DNA from: Rhizophagus irregularis
Lineage: Eukaryota > Glomeromycota > Glomeromycetes > Glomerales > Glomeraceae
Assembly: GCF_026210795.1 (NCBI RefSeq)
Contig: NC_089446.1
Span: forward strand, 3,253,001-3,317,000
Length of the DNA stretch: 64,000 bases
Direction of reading: 5' to 3'
The translations under genes were made by a program, and so were the position numbers. Below, piece by piece: positions 48,235 to 59,514 of the stretch (the first letter of the stretch is position 1; each line of letters opens with the position of its first letter). Below the pieces are notes generated by a model. It did not search any database. It worked only from the letters and a program-made list of their open reading frames with translations, and was not told the origin of the DNA.

Positions 48235-48639
48235 AATATCTTAAATATGGGAATGTGAAAATAATAGAACTAAATTATGCAAGATTTCCTTGTGAATTTT
48301 TTTTTTAGATATGTTTGGGGACGCATGGCAAAATTTAAATAATAAAACAATCAAAAAATCAGACTAAATTTACTAAAATGATAGAACTCTTTAATTGAAC
48401 AAATTTTTATTACTTACTGCCTTTTTAAAAAGAAATTAAGATAATAATAATTTAATTATCTAGGAAGCTTTGCGTAAAGTAATTACAAATTTATTAATAA
48501 ATTTAATAAATAAATAAACGTCTAATTTTAGTTAAATAACTAATTAAAAAAAAAATAATCTAAATTTCATTTAGTATTTTCTAAATTTTCCTACATTAAA
48601 AATTTATCATTGTAAAATTTACCAATATAAACATATTGC
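48235..48639. other. Spacer DNA, no gene seen
   Basis: AT-rich. Nothing recognised. Confidence 0.4.
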
Positions 48640-48905
48640 ACCTATCACTTCTTTTCGTCCTCTTCATCTTCCATCTCTCCCATCATTTCTTTTTATCTCC
48701 CATCACTCCTCATCGTCTCCCATCACTTCTTTTCATCTCTCATCACTTCTTTTCATCTCTCATCACTTCTTTTCATCTCTCATCACTTCTTTTCATCTCT
48801 CATCATTTCTTTTCATCTCTCATCATTTCTTTTCATCTCTCATCACTTCTTTTCATCTCTCATCACTCCTTTTTGTCTCCCATAGTCCCATCACTACTTT
48901 TCATC
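48640..48905. repeat. 20-bp minisatellite (CATCACTTCTTTTCATCTCT)n
   Basis: About 13 copies of a 20-bp unit with few changes. The six central copies are nearly perfect, with cacttc/catttc alternation. The Ser/His/Phe/Leu frame across it is an artefact of a period near a multiple of codons. Confidence 0.95.
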
Positions 48906-50139
48906 TTTCATATAAATTTTCATTAATAAACAGAATTATTATTACCGTTACTGCATTAATTTAATATTATTTATAAATCATATATATATAATATTTCATT
49001 TTAACGCTCATTAACCCATTTCAACCTCCAAATCTGAGTAGTCTTTCTATTTAAAACTATTAATACCTTTTCTTGAGCTCTGATTTTTGCCTTTTGATAT
49101 TTAAGAACAATGATCTCTTGTTATTCATGCTTACCGATCCTGCATTTCACTTTTGAATTTCTGCTTCAGTTGGTAATGCAATCCTAGAATATAGGATAAT
49201 TTCAAAAAACAATATACTCCAAAAAAAATTCAAAATAAAATTTCTCTATTCACGTTTATTACCAAAGTTTGGTCATATAATAATGTTTTGATATTAAACA
49301 ATATTCTTTTCACTCGCCCACATTAAAAATTTTATCTTATATTCTAATTCTCTCACATTAAAACCTTTATTTCTCGTAAATCCTTAATAATTATAAATTA
49401 ATTTTAGAATTAATAAAACCCGATTTGTAGATTTGATAATAGAATAATATCCTTACATTATTATTTAAATTATAATTTTTACTCATTATTTTCTACTTTT
49501 TACATTATAATTTTCATTTTTCTACACATCCACTTAATCATAAATAATAACAATTAACAATCGCTCTATAAAAATCGAAAGTTATTGGAATTTGGAGGAT
49601 AATTTAAAGTTTGTTGATATTTATTTAGTAATATTTAACTCTATATGAAAAAATATATATGGTATTTAATAAACTTTGTAAATTTTTTCTATGCTGTCAC
49701 AAGTTTCTCCTCTCCATCTTTAAAAGTGAAAAAAATCAAATAAACAATAAGAATGTGCTTTTTTTAATTGTGTATGGCATTATGTTTATACAAAAATTTA
49801 TTTAATGAAAAAATAATTTTTTTAATCGTGTATACCACTAATGTTTATACAAAAAAATTATTTAATAAAAAAATAAATTTAAATTTACCATTTTTTTTTA
49901 TTTATCTAATTTTTTTTTGTGTAGCATACTAGCAATTCTTTGTAAACAAAAAATATCATCTAAAAATAAAATTTTCCAAAAATAGTAAGTCTCGTGTTAT
50001 TTTTGTACTGTTTATTTATAATACTACGTAATATAGTAGGTACCTTGCCATGTACCTGCCATAAACAATAAAACTTAAATTACGAGTTGATATTTATACT
50101 GTGAACAGAATTTTAACAAAGCAAATAAATTTCACTAAA
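48906..50139. other. Spacer DNA, upstream of transposase-like pseudogene
   Basis: AT-rich. tttatacaaaaa-tttattta phrases are duplicated near 49,785 and 49,840. No gene recognised. Confidence 0.4.
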
Positions 50140-52395
50140 ATGAAGGAAGAAAGTAATTATCCTAAGAGTCCTTTTATTAAACTTTTTGATGAAAAAAAAA
50201 GCTTTAATTACAAAATTATAAAAGAAGGGACATATCCTCCTGCTGAACAACTTTGTTATACTCAAAACCCAAAACATCCCATTCCACACGGGTACATCGT
50301 CGAAACTCAGCATACAAAAAAACATATAGTTGAATGTTCAATTGAATATGTAGAAGTAAAACCTTTATTTAGAATTCGCTTTGGAACAAATTTTTCAAGA
50401 GAAGTATATTCTTTAGAAACCTCAACAGATGCTGCTTGCAAATACTACCAAGTATATTTGTTTTTAGTATGGCTAATTTTCTCTTATCATAATACTAAAT
50501 GCTTAAATAATTAATTAAATAATCAGGAATTAATGAAAGATTAAAATACTACAAATAAAGGGAAAATATCAGGTCCTTTACTTTTTGGCCTTAAGTTACT
50601 TAGTATTGAAAAAGAGCGTAAAATAAGACCTTTAGAAATTAATTCTAGGATTCGTCCATTTAATGAACTTAACTATTTTACAAAACGCCGTAAAATGTTA
50701 AGTTTATCACAGCATATTTTAGATATTGTTGAAGCGGAAAAGGAAAACAAATTTCATCCAACTGATCAAATAGAACTTAATCAGATAAAATTTAAAACTT
50801 GCAATGGTTTATATGAGATTAACTTTGGACAGCTGGATAAAATGAAAGAAAGAAAAAAAATTGAAGCAGTAGTTAAATCTTTGGATAAAGGTCATATTTC
50901 GAGAGAAGCATATCGATCTTTAGCACGAATTGAACCAAACATTCCACGTGAAGGTGCAGTATCTGATGCCCGGCAAAGAATAAATTCAGAAATGAAGAAA
51001 GTGATTTCTCTAACTCTTGTTAATTTATCACAGCCAACTGTTTTTGATCCAATTACAGAAGAGCCAGATATCACTAATAATATAATTATTACAAATATGC
51101 TAGAATCAATTGGAAAGGAAGGGCAGAGACGTGTAACAGATATTTTGAATTATATTGTTCCATCATATATAAAGCAAGGAATTTTGATCCCTGAAGTTTC
51201 AACTTTACACATTCAAATTTCAGGAGATGGAAGGAACGTTGGTCGAAAAGTAAAGCATGTAATGATAGTAATGACATTGTTAAATAATTTGAGTGGATTA
51301 CAAAAACTGGAAAATTATTACACATTAGTCCTATACCTAGGCGCTGAAACATATGAATCTCTTAAAAATGTTTTAGTTCCTTTAATCTCTGATCTCTGTA
51401 ATTTAAAAAAAAATGGTTTTAATCAAATAGATGGTAATCACTGGCCAGTAGAACTGTACTTTAGTTCTGATTGGAAGTTTTTGGCAATCTGTTTAGGGAT
51501 AAAGGCTGCTAATGCACAGTACTTCTGTCCATGGTGCGATTGTAGAAAAGATGAAATAAATACCAAATCTAAAATAATAAATAAATCAATGGATAATATC
51601 AAAAAGAACTATAATCAAACTAACGGTCATGTAAAAGAACCATTATTCCATATGATACCATTAAAAAATTGGGTATGTGATGAGTTGCACATTTTTTTGC
51701 GAATCACAGACAGATTATAGGAGTTGATGCTTTCAGATCTTCAACGTGAAACTAGAGATGAAGAAATCTGGAAAATAAAAATTTTATCAGAAATGCAAAG
51801 GCTTAAAATATCATTTTACTTTTGGCGTGAAAAAACTAATAATAACTTATCATATACTTTGTTAATGGGCCCTGATAAATTAAAGATTTTAAAAGAATTT
51901 GATCTTTCAGCTGTTTTTCAATCAAAAACACGAGCTGAACAAATTCGTGCATTATGGAACCAGTTTTATAAATTGTATTTATTAATGCAGGATAAAACAA
52001 CAACAAAAGAAACATTTTGCCATGAATCTCAAGCGTGGTTGGATGAATTCTTAGCCCCTTCCACAGGCCACCTTAACAAGAATAACTTTGTTAGATGAAT
52101 GTATCGTACTCAAGATGTTACACCATATATTCACGTATTGGTAAATCATGTAGGAGAATTTCTTGAAATTCATCAGGAATTTGGGTTGGCTGCCTTTTCA
52201 TGTTCAGCTGTTGAAAAAAAAAACCATATGCAAGTATGTCTTTATTTTTAAAACACATTAAAAGATGGGGGACATGAGAATTCACGAAAATCTGCAATCT
52301 TGGAAATGTTAGAACATGAGAATCGGCAGTTATATTTTGCATTAAATGAAACTCCAAACTTTTTCGAAGCTCCCAAAAAATTCAGACTAGAGTAA
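50140..52395 (+). pseudogene. DDE-transposase-like protein of an unassigned family
   Basis: One frame from the ATG at 50,140 through a 75-bp intron (50452-50526, GTATAT...CAG, phase 0) to the TAA at 52,393. It is broken by four stops only: TAA 50,542, TAG 51,718, TGA 52,096 and TAA 52,249; no frameshift is needed. Landmarks are ISGDGRNVGRKVKHVM (Asp at nt 51,226), YFSSDWKFLAICLGIKAA (Asp at 51,469) followed directly by a FCPWCDC zinc-knuckle-like motif, CDELHIFLRITDRL, VLVNHVGEFLEIH, and FSCSAVEKKN (Glu at 52,213). Asp-Asp-(Cys cluster)-His/Glu in this order fits an RNase-H-fold transposase with a Cys insertion after the second Asp. I recall no named superfamily with these exact motifs; the assignment is inference. 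It lies centrally between the 2.76-kb arms and could have been their mobiliser. Confidence 0.6.
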
Positions 52396-53332
52396 AGTTA
52401 AACCAATACAATTTTTTTTTAATTTGAAAGAAAAATTATAATAAAGATAATGACGCATTGATGCTATACAAAAAATATACAAAGAAATCTATAACAAAGA
52501 AAATCTTAACTAATACATGAAAATTAATCATTGTTGTTGAGACCATATCTCATTATCCCTACCAGTTACCTCTCTAACTAAATTGCGCGTAGGGATGCTA
52601 GTTTCATAGACCCATTTAGAATACCCCAAGTCTGGTTTCCTAATGCCAGTATTCCTACAAGAAAAAAGAAGAAAGAAGCGTTAATACACTTCTTAAACAA
52701 AAATAAATCACCTCTATTTATACTCACTCGCTCTCTCATTAAGTCCAGTTATTAAAGCGGGCATTCTTACAAAAGAAGTAATTACATTTTTAAGAAAAAA
52801 AAAGATCCCGCCTATTATAAAACATACACGCCCATTTCTCAATTAAGTTAATTTTAAGTCCAGTTCGTTAAAGCTGGCATCCCTACAAAAAAGAAAGAAG
52901 AAAAAGAAACATTACTATGTTTCTCAAACAAACAAATAATTATACGTATTCTGTTCTCATCTGTTCTTCAATTAGACTAAATTCACAAATTGGTTAAAAG
53001 CTGGCGTTCTTACCAAATAAATTTTTTTTTATTAAAAAAATTTTTTTTTTGTTCAGATTGAATTGATTATCCGATCATATCTGGATTTAATATTAATACT
53101 ACTGTATCATGTTAAAAAAAAAAAATTTTTATCAAATTTTACGTTAATCGCGTGATATGTAAAGTCTGGCTGAAATTACGTTAATTCTAGCCGGAATGAA
53201 AATTTTGATAAATTGAAATTTTTTTTTAAATTCATATGCACATTGTACCAAGCATTTAATTTTGAATTGTTATTTTTTATTTTATATAATAGAATCAATA
53301 GCTATTTATTATAAAATAAATCCACCAATATG
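52396..53332. repeat. Degenerate tandem repeat and spacer remainder
   Basis: Four copies of a ~115-130 bp unit around aagtccagtt-ttaaagc-ggcattc-tacaaaa start near 52,628, 52,741, 52,856 and 52,985. Each is followed by aagaaagaag-like text and tttctcaaacaaa. The rest (53,030-53,332) is AT-rich with one tctggctgaaatta/attctagccgga inverted pair. No gene. Confidence 0.6.
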
Positions 53333-54848
53333 TATGAAACATCATAATTCTAAACATTATACCATAATGTCGAGTGATAATAATATAAAATAAAATGGAT
53401 GTATAAAACTATAAAATGTTTGTCTAAGATATAACACTTTCAAGTTTGAAAAGTAATTGTTGTTTTGTTAAAAATGGAATGGTTATTATGTGACATTTCT
53501 TCTTTAATGTATACGGTCTAAATATCTCTATATATTTGACGTTATTATACAGATCAAAAAGAATTTATACAGATCAAAAAGAATACATTTACGTAACATT
53601 TGCGTAAAGTAAGAACTTTAAAGTTTAAGCCAATTCTGACTGGTAATTTACAAAATAACAAACACATTTCTTAAAAAAATTCTGAATCAGAATACTTTTC
53701 CAGTTTTCATCATTGATTCTGCAAAAAATTGAAAAGTTCAGGTGATAATTCAAGAAATATCCACCTATAAAAGACTAAACAATTATCAGGTTGATCAAGT
53801 TCATGTAATACCAAATTTAATAAATTGTCTGATTAAATAATCGCGTATATTAAATGATCGCGTATATTATAAGGCTATAAGGCCTATTAATTCCTAAAAA
53901 GTTAATTTAACCACTATTTTATTTAAGACTATTTATTTTGTACATTTTTTTTTTTTAAAAAAAAAACTTTCTTTCTGAAAGTAGAGTTTGCCTCCTATAC
54001 CGTTTGCCATCGTACATAGTGTATTATAGGAAAAGGCGGACTTGAATTATATAGGTGTAAGCTTATGTTATATAGGCGTAAAGCTTATATAATTAACGTA
54101 ATGAAAATCCTTTAATCAAGGGTTAAAATAAGTATGATGGGATATTCTCATATATCATGAGCTCTGTTTGTTCGAAGTGTTGTTTTATATATAATTAAGT
54201 AGGCTTAAGTCGTAAGTAACTTTTTTATAACATTGATTATTGGAGAATTACTAAGTGGCAAAAATAATTTTTAGTTTGTAAGACTTTAACTCCATACCAA
54301 CTTGTGTGTGTTTGGCGTATATTTTATTCCCTAACCCTTAGACCCACTCGTGGGTTGGTAGGTTGCTTTGCACTTCTTGCAGCTTATCTTTAATGGGTTT
54401 TAGGTCCACGTTTGCCCATTTAAAATTTATTAAACAGGATGTCATTCGTCCAAACACATTGCAATGTTTGTTGATGAAGCTATGGTTGTTTAATAAAAGT
54501 TCGCTTTGCCAGGCAATTTATGGTGGATTTAATGGATCAAATTACAAACAACAATAATGCAGTCATATGAGAATTCCAGGCCAAAGAATAAGGGTGAATT
54601 GTCAAAGTTGAGAATATATTTATATTTTTTTTTAAAGCCGTCATTCTCATAAACTTTTTCATTGTATCCCTAAGTTCAATGATTTTGGTAATGATAAAAC
54701 TGCAGTTGTTTACAGGGGTTTCCCGCCAAACTTCTGAGGTGAATTTATGTCTGGTGTTTTTGAATATACTTATCCTTTTTGCAATAGAGTCATAGCGAGT
54801 CTTCTTAAAGTGTACCTGTGACACTCCATCCAACTTGGGCAGTGTTGC

Positions 54849-56772
54849 TAGTATTCTGAACGGATCGAATCAGATCGGATTTGAGATGAATCCGATCTGA
54901 TCTGAATTCGGATCAAAAAAAGTTGGATTTGATCCGATCTGAATTCGGATCAAAAATAATTGGATCCGATCTGATCCAAATCCGAAATGAGCTTGATTCG
55001 ATTTGGTCTGAATCCAATTCGGATAAAACTGATCTGGTCCAAATCCGATCCAAATCAGAAGTTAAAAAAATGTTTCGCAACGTTTTTTTAAAGATTTATT
55101 TAATAAAAAACGTTGCGAAATGTTTTTTATTTCAATATAAACAAAAAAAACCGTTGCGAAACGGTTTTTTAACGAATTTAATAAAAACTGTTGCGAAACG
55201 GTTTTTTAAAATATTTTAATATAAACCGTTGCAAAACGGTTTATTTAACTAAAAAAAACTGTTTCACAACGGTTTATTTAACTAAAAAAAACTGTTTCAC
55301 AACGGTTTTTTAAATCATTTTAAAATAAACCGTTGCAAAACGGTTTATTTAACTAAAAAGAACCGTTTCGCAACGGTTTATTTAATTAAAAAGAACCATT
55401 GCGAAATGGTTTATTTAATTAAAAAGAACCATTTCGCAATGGTTTTTTTTAATGATTTTAATGTAAACCGTTGCAAAACATTTATTTAACTAAAAAGAAC
55501 TATTTTGCAACAGTTTTTTTAACGATTTTAATATAAACCATTTCGCAATGGTTTTTTTAACAATTTTAATATAAACCGTTGCGAAATGGTTTATTTAACT
55601 AAAAAGAACCGTTTTGTAACAGTTCTTTTAATTGTTTCAATATAAACCGTTGTGAAATGGTTTATTTAACTAAAAAAACCATTTCGCAATGGTTTTTTTA
55701 ATGATTTTAATATAAACCGTTGCGAAACGGTTTATTTAACTAAAAAGAACCGTTTTGCAACAGTTCTTTTAATTGTTTCAATATAAACCGTTGCGAAATG
55801 GTTTATTTAACTAAAAAGAACCATTTTGCAACGGTTCTTTTAATTGTTTCAATATAAACCGTTGCGAAACGGTTTATTTAATTAAAAAGAACTGTTTCAC
55901 AATGGTTTTTTTAACGATTTTAATATAAACCGTTGCGAAACAGTTTATTTAACTAAAAAGAACTATTTCGCAACGGTTCTTTTAATTGTTTGTTTTAATA
56001 TAAACCGTTGCGAAATGGTTTATTTAATTAAAAAGAATCATTTCACAACGGTTTATTTAATTAAAAAAAACTGTTTCAAATGGTTTTTTTAATGATTTTA
56101 ATATAAACTGTTACGAAACGGTTTATTTAACTAAAAAAACCATTTCGCAATGGTTTTTTAATGATTTTAATGTAAACCGTTACGAAACGGTTTATTTAAC
56201 TAAAAAAACCATTTCGCAACAGTTTTTTAAATTGTTTTAGTATAAACCGTTGTGAAACGGTTTATTTAACTAAAAAGAACCGTTGCATAACAGTTTTTAA
56301 ATTGTTTTAATATAAACCGTTGCAAAACGGTTTGTTTAATTAAAAAGAACCATTTTGCAACGGTTTTTTAAAATATTTTAATATAAACTGTTGCGAAATG
56401 ATTTATTTAACTAAAAAAAACTGGTGCACAACAGTTTTTTAAATTGTTTTAATATAAACCGTTGCAAAATGGTTTATTTAACTAAAATAACCATTTCGCA
56501 ACGGTTTTTTATTGTCTTAATAAAAAACATTGCGCAAAACATTTTTTATTTTCTATGATTCGGATCCAATTCGGATCCGATCTGAAGCCATTCGAATCTG
56601 ATTCGATCCGATCCGATTTGAGTGAATAACTGATCCGATCCGATTCGATCTGAAACGGATCAAATTTTTTTGATTCGGATCAGATCACGGATCATAAAAA
56701 AGCTGATCCGTTCCGATCCATTTCGGATCAGATCCGCGGATACGAATCATATCAGATTTTTTTGGAACACTA
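54849..56772. mobile_element. 1.92-kb nonautonomous hAT-like element, 8-bp target duplication
   Basis: Flanked by AGTGTTGC (54,841-54,848) and AGTGTCGC (56,773-56,780), an 8-bp duplication with one change. Ends are tagtattctgaa (left) and tagtgttccaaa in reverse complement (right). Both ends carry ~150-200 bp of GATC-rich subterminal repeats (gatccgatctgaattcgg). The centre is a palindrome array (next entry). No transposase frame. The left arm of the large inverted repeat has the unoccupied site gcaacact at 45,620-45,627, confirming the insertion boundaries directly. Confidence 0.88.
55060..56545. repeat. Array of AACCGTTGCGAAACGGTT palindromes
   Basis: About 1.5 kb in which aaaccgttgcgaaacggttt (with g/a, c/t variants such as aaccatttcgcaatggtt) recurs some 40 times. 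Two alternating spacers separate the copies: atttaactaaaaag (about 15 bp) and ttttaatgattttaatat (about 20 bp). Each ~18-20 bp unit is a near-perfect palindrome, and C-to-T/G-to-A changes are often matched on both sides. The unit pair is about 75 bp long. No coding frame. Confidence 0.92.
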
Positions 56773-57104
56773 AGTGTCGCTGAATCTAAAGCAAGATACC
56801 CGGTTAATTCTCAACTTTGGGTTGATGAGTTATGATTCTGGAGTATTAAGGCATAATGTTTTGACTTACATCACCAATTTAACTCATAATTCTAATTTAT
56901 TGAATTAGTTTATTATAGATTTATTGATATTTTTTTTTATTTGTTATATAATATTTAAACTAATGTATACTTTATTTGTAATTAAAATTGTTATTGTAAT
57001 AAATAACCAGTAACTTAAATCTATTGAAATTAACTTTTAAATTAGATTACAAATTATTAAAATATTATAAAATTGAATTTAACGATATTTGATTTGATAT
57101 TTTT

Positions 57105-57975
57105 AAAGGTAAATTCAATATTTATAGATAATATCATTTTGATATTATTTTGATACTGAATTAATATTAAAATAATATTATATTGATATTGCATTTATTA
57201 AAAAAAAATCATTTATTGTTATAACAATATCAAAATGATATCGTTTCGTTATATCAAAATGATATCATATTAATATCGTATTTACTTTCTATTTTTCATT
57301 ATTGTTATAACAATATCAAAATGATATCGATTTGATGTTTCGTCAATATCGTTATGATGTCGATTAGATAATTATAAAGTGATATCTTTACGATATCATA
57401 TTGATATTGAATTAATGTTGAAACGATATCATATTAATATAGTATTTACTTTCTATTTTTCATTATTGTTATAACAATATCGAAATGATATCAATTTGAT
57501 GTTTTGTCAATATCATTATGATGTCGATTAGATAATTATAAAGTGATATCTTTACAATATCATATTGATATTGAATTAATGTTAGAACGATATCATATTA
57601 ATATCGTATTTACTTTCTATTTTTCATTATTGTTATAACAATATCGAAATATCGAAATGATATCGATTTGATGTTTTGTCAATATCGTTATGATGTTGAT
57701 TAGATAATTATAAAGTGATATCTTTACGATATCATATTGATATTGAATTAATGTTGGAACGATATCATATTAATATCGTATTTACTTCCCATTTTTCAAA
57801 AAATTCATTGTTGTTATAACAATATTGAAATGATATTGATCTGATATTTTTTCAAACAAATATCTTTATGATATTATTTCGATATATTGAATTAATATTG
57901 AAATGATATTATTGCGATATCATAATGATATCATTTGCAAATCGATATCGCCATGATATTTATTTAACATCATTA
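57105..57975. repeat. GATATC-rich palindromic tandem array (right)
   Basis: Mirror copy of 44,434-45,300. Units are again ~165-175 bp (gataattataaagtgatatc at about 57,366, 57,530 and 57,704). It reaches within ~50 bp of the right terminus. Confidence 0.85.
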
Positions 57976-58024
57976 TTATATCAATTCGGTATTGTTTAAA
58001 AATTTAAGGTTTCTGTAAAGTATT

Positions 58025-58872
58025 GCCATGGCAACCAACAGATAATAACAAATGAGGATGCCAAATCTAGATGGACCAGAAAAATTATCAAATATAATCT
58101 AGATTATGTTACTTCAACTGAAGACAATAATAAGTGTAACATAGCCATGTACGATATTTTCTTGAAGGATTGGTTTAACGCACTTAAAACAAAAGTGAAT
58201 TGCCGTTTAAGAGCCAATTACAAAAAATATAAAGCCTTAGAAGTGAAGTCTGTAGAGATTATATGAGACGATCAAACTACATGGCTATCCAGCATATTAG
58301 ATAAAAATATCCACACCAATATTGTTATAGATAGGGTATTAGTAGATGAAAAACCAGGAGTCACGACTAAGAGACTGGTTACAAATCCAGAAGAGGTTAA
58401 AAAAGCAGTGGACAATGACTTCGCGAACATGTTTAAGAAAAGAAATACACAACTGAACACATTGATACCGTTTTGGCAACACATTTACGAACTTATAGGA
58501 AAGTTCAAAGAGGTTATGGAAGTTACAACAAAAAATATCACCCTGAAAGAGTGGAATAATATAGTTAAAGATTTAAATGAAAAATCTGCTGCAGGGTTAT
58601 TCAGCATTAACTACAAAATAATATAACAATTACCTAAAGAATTAGTCCTCCTCTTAATCAGATTAGGAAACTTAATAATACAAACTGGGCTTGTACTTAT
58701 GGCATGGAAAACATCGGTAATTCTCCCTATATCTAAGCCCACCAACTTTAAATATAACATTTGGAATACTTGACTTATTGCTTTGATTGCTGGATTGTTT
58801 TCAGAAAACCTTTACAAAGATGATCACAAACAGGTTGAGTGCCATTTTAAAACAAAATAATGCACTGCAAGG
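58025..58872 (+). pseudogene. LINE-type reverse transcriptase pseudogene, 5' part
   Basis: Coding text on + with stops (for example TGA 58,264 and TAA 58,624). Recognisable are the pre-RT region (DAKSRWTRKIIKYNLD, KKAVDNDFANMFKKRNTQ) and the N-terminal RT block NEKSAAGLFSINYKI / LPKELVLLLIRLGNLI / MAWKTSVILPISKP. The last corresponds to the family's P..WK...I.PI.K block. The frame is cut at 58,872 by the TTA-duplicating element and resumes at 62,618. Its left edge abuts the inverted-repeat structure. Confidence 0.75.
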
Positions 58873-59080
58873 TTAAGGGAGGGCCCTAAATGACGTCATT
58901 TAATTTTTGGAATTTTTGTCCCCCCCCTCCCTTCATCATCTTACTATTTAAGGAAAGTGTGTAACTTTATATATAAGTGACCGTATTTTAATATCTAATG
59001 CGTCAAATAAATATTTCAAATACATTTTTAATAAATTTTACAATCAATACATTATACCGCAAATTATAAATTTTAGGAGT

Positions 59081-59456
59081 TTGCTATTTATCGCCGGTGG
59101 CGATCATCGCCGGTGTCACGTGATTTTTAATTTTGGCCGGAATTAAATGATCGACATAGAAATTGCCTTTTTTGGAATATTGTGTAACTCATTTCCCGAT
59201 TTTTATGAGAAATAAAATTGCCTTTTTGGGTTGTGTAACGTTACTCAAGTTTCCAAAAAAGGATATTTTGGCCGGAATTATAAAATTTGGCTGGAATTAT
59301 GGGATGTGACAAATAAGGATGACATATAGGATTTTTTATACTAAAAAAATTCTAAGTCCCTGAAATACATAGTAAAAACGGAAACAAGGAGGGTGTGACG
59401 CGGGGTGACAAATTATACATTATTAAAAATCACGTGACACCGGTGATTCATAGCAA
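59081..59456. mobile_element. 376-bp MITE nested in the TTA element
   Basis: ttgctatttatcgccggtgg...tgtcacgtgatttttaat on the left mirrors attaaaaatcacgtgacacc-ggtgattcatagcaa on the right. The left copy has an extra cgatcatcgccgg. The interior has ggccggaatta / ttggctggaatta words and no frame. Target duplication not resolved. It lies 3' of the transposase relic. Confidence 0.65.
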
Positions 59457-59514
59457 TTTTATAAATTTTATTATGCTAAATACTTGTAATTAAAAAATAT
59501 TTTACTATTGAAAA

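Larger units (their letters stand above)
44381..58024. mobile_element. 13.6-kb inverted-repeat structure (candidate long-TIR element)
   Basis: The left arm 44381-47140 and right arm 53333-58024 are reverse complements. Both outer ends read actttacagaaacctt-aatttttaaac-aataccgaattg. After removing the 1,924-bp insertion and its duplicated 8 bp from the right arm, both arms measure 2,760 bp; arms look about 90-95% identical by eye. The spacer is 6,192 bp. I found no target duplication: the left flank is a hAT gene and the right flank a LINE gene. Either a transposon with very long inverted ends and internal pseudogenes, or an inverted duplication, could produce this. Confidence 0.75.
53333..58024 (-). 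repeat. Right arm of the large inverted repeat
   Basis: Reverse complement of 44,381-47,140, interrupted at 54,849 by the hAT-like element. It carries the second copies of the conserved frames (54,363-54,557 on +, 54,537-54,850 on -) and of the GATATC array (57,105-57,975). The outer end is caattcggtattgtttaaaa...ggtttctgtaaagt. Confidence 0.85.

Noticed and set aside
48640-48905. CRISPR-like array
   Set aside because: Eukaryotic context, 20-bp units directly abutting without spacers; an ordinary minisatellite.
48636-48926. Ser/His/Phe-rich 96-codon frame
   Set aside because: Produced by the 20-bp minisatellite; protein repeat mirrors the DNA repeat.
55060-56545. CRISPR-like repeat-spacer arrangement
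   Set aside because: Spacers are two recurring fixed sequences, not unique, and the unit is palindromic within a transposon.
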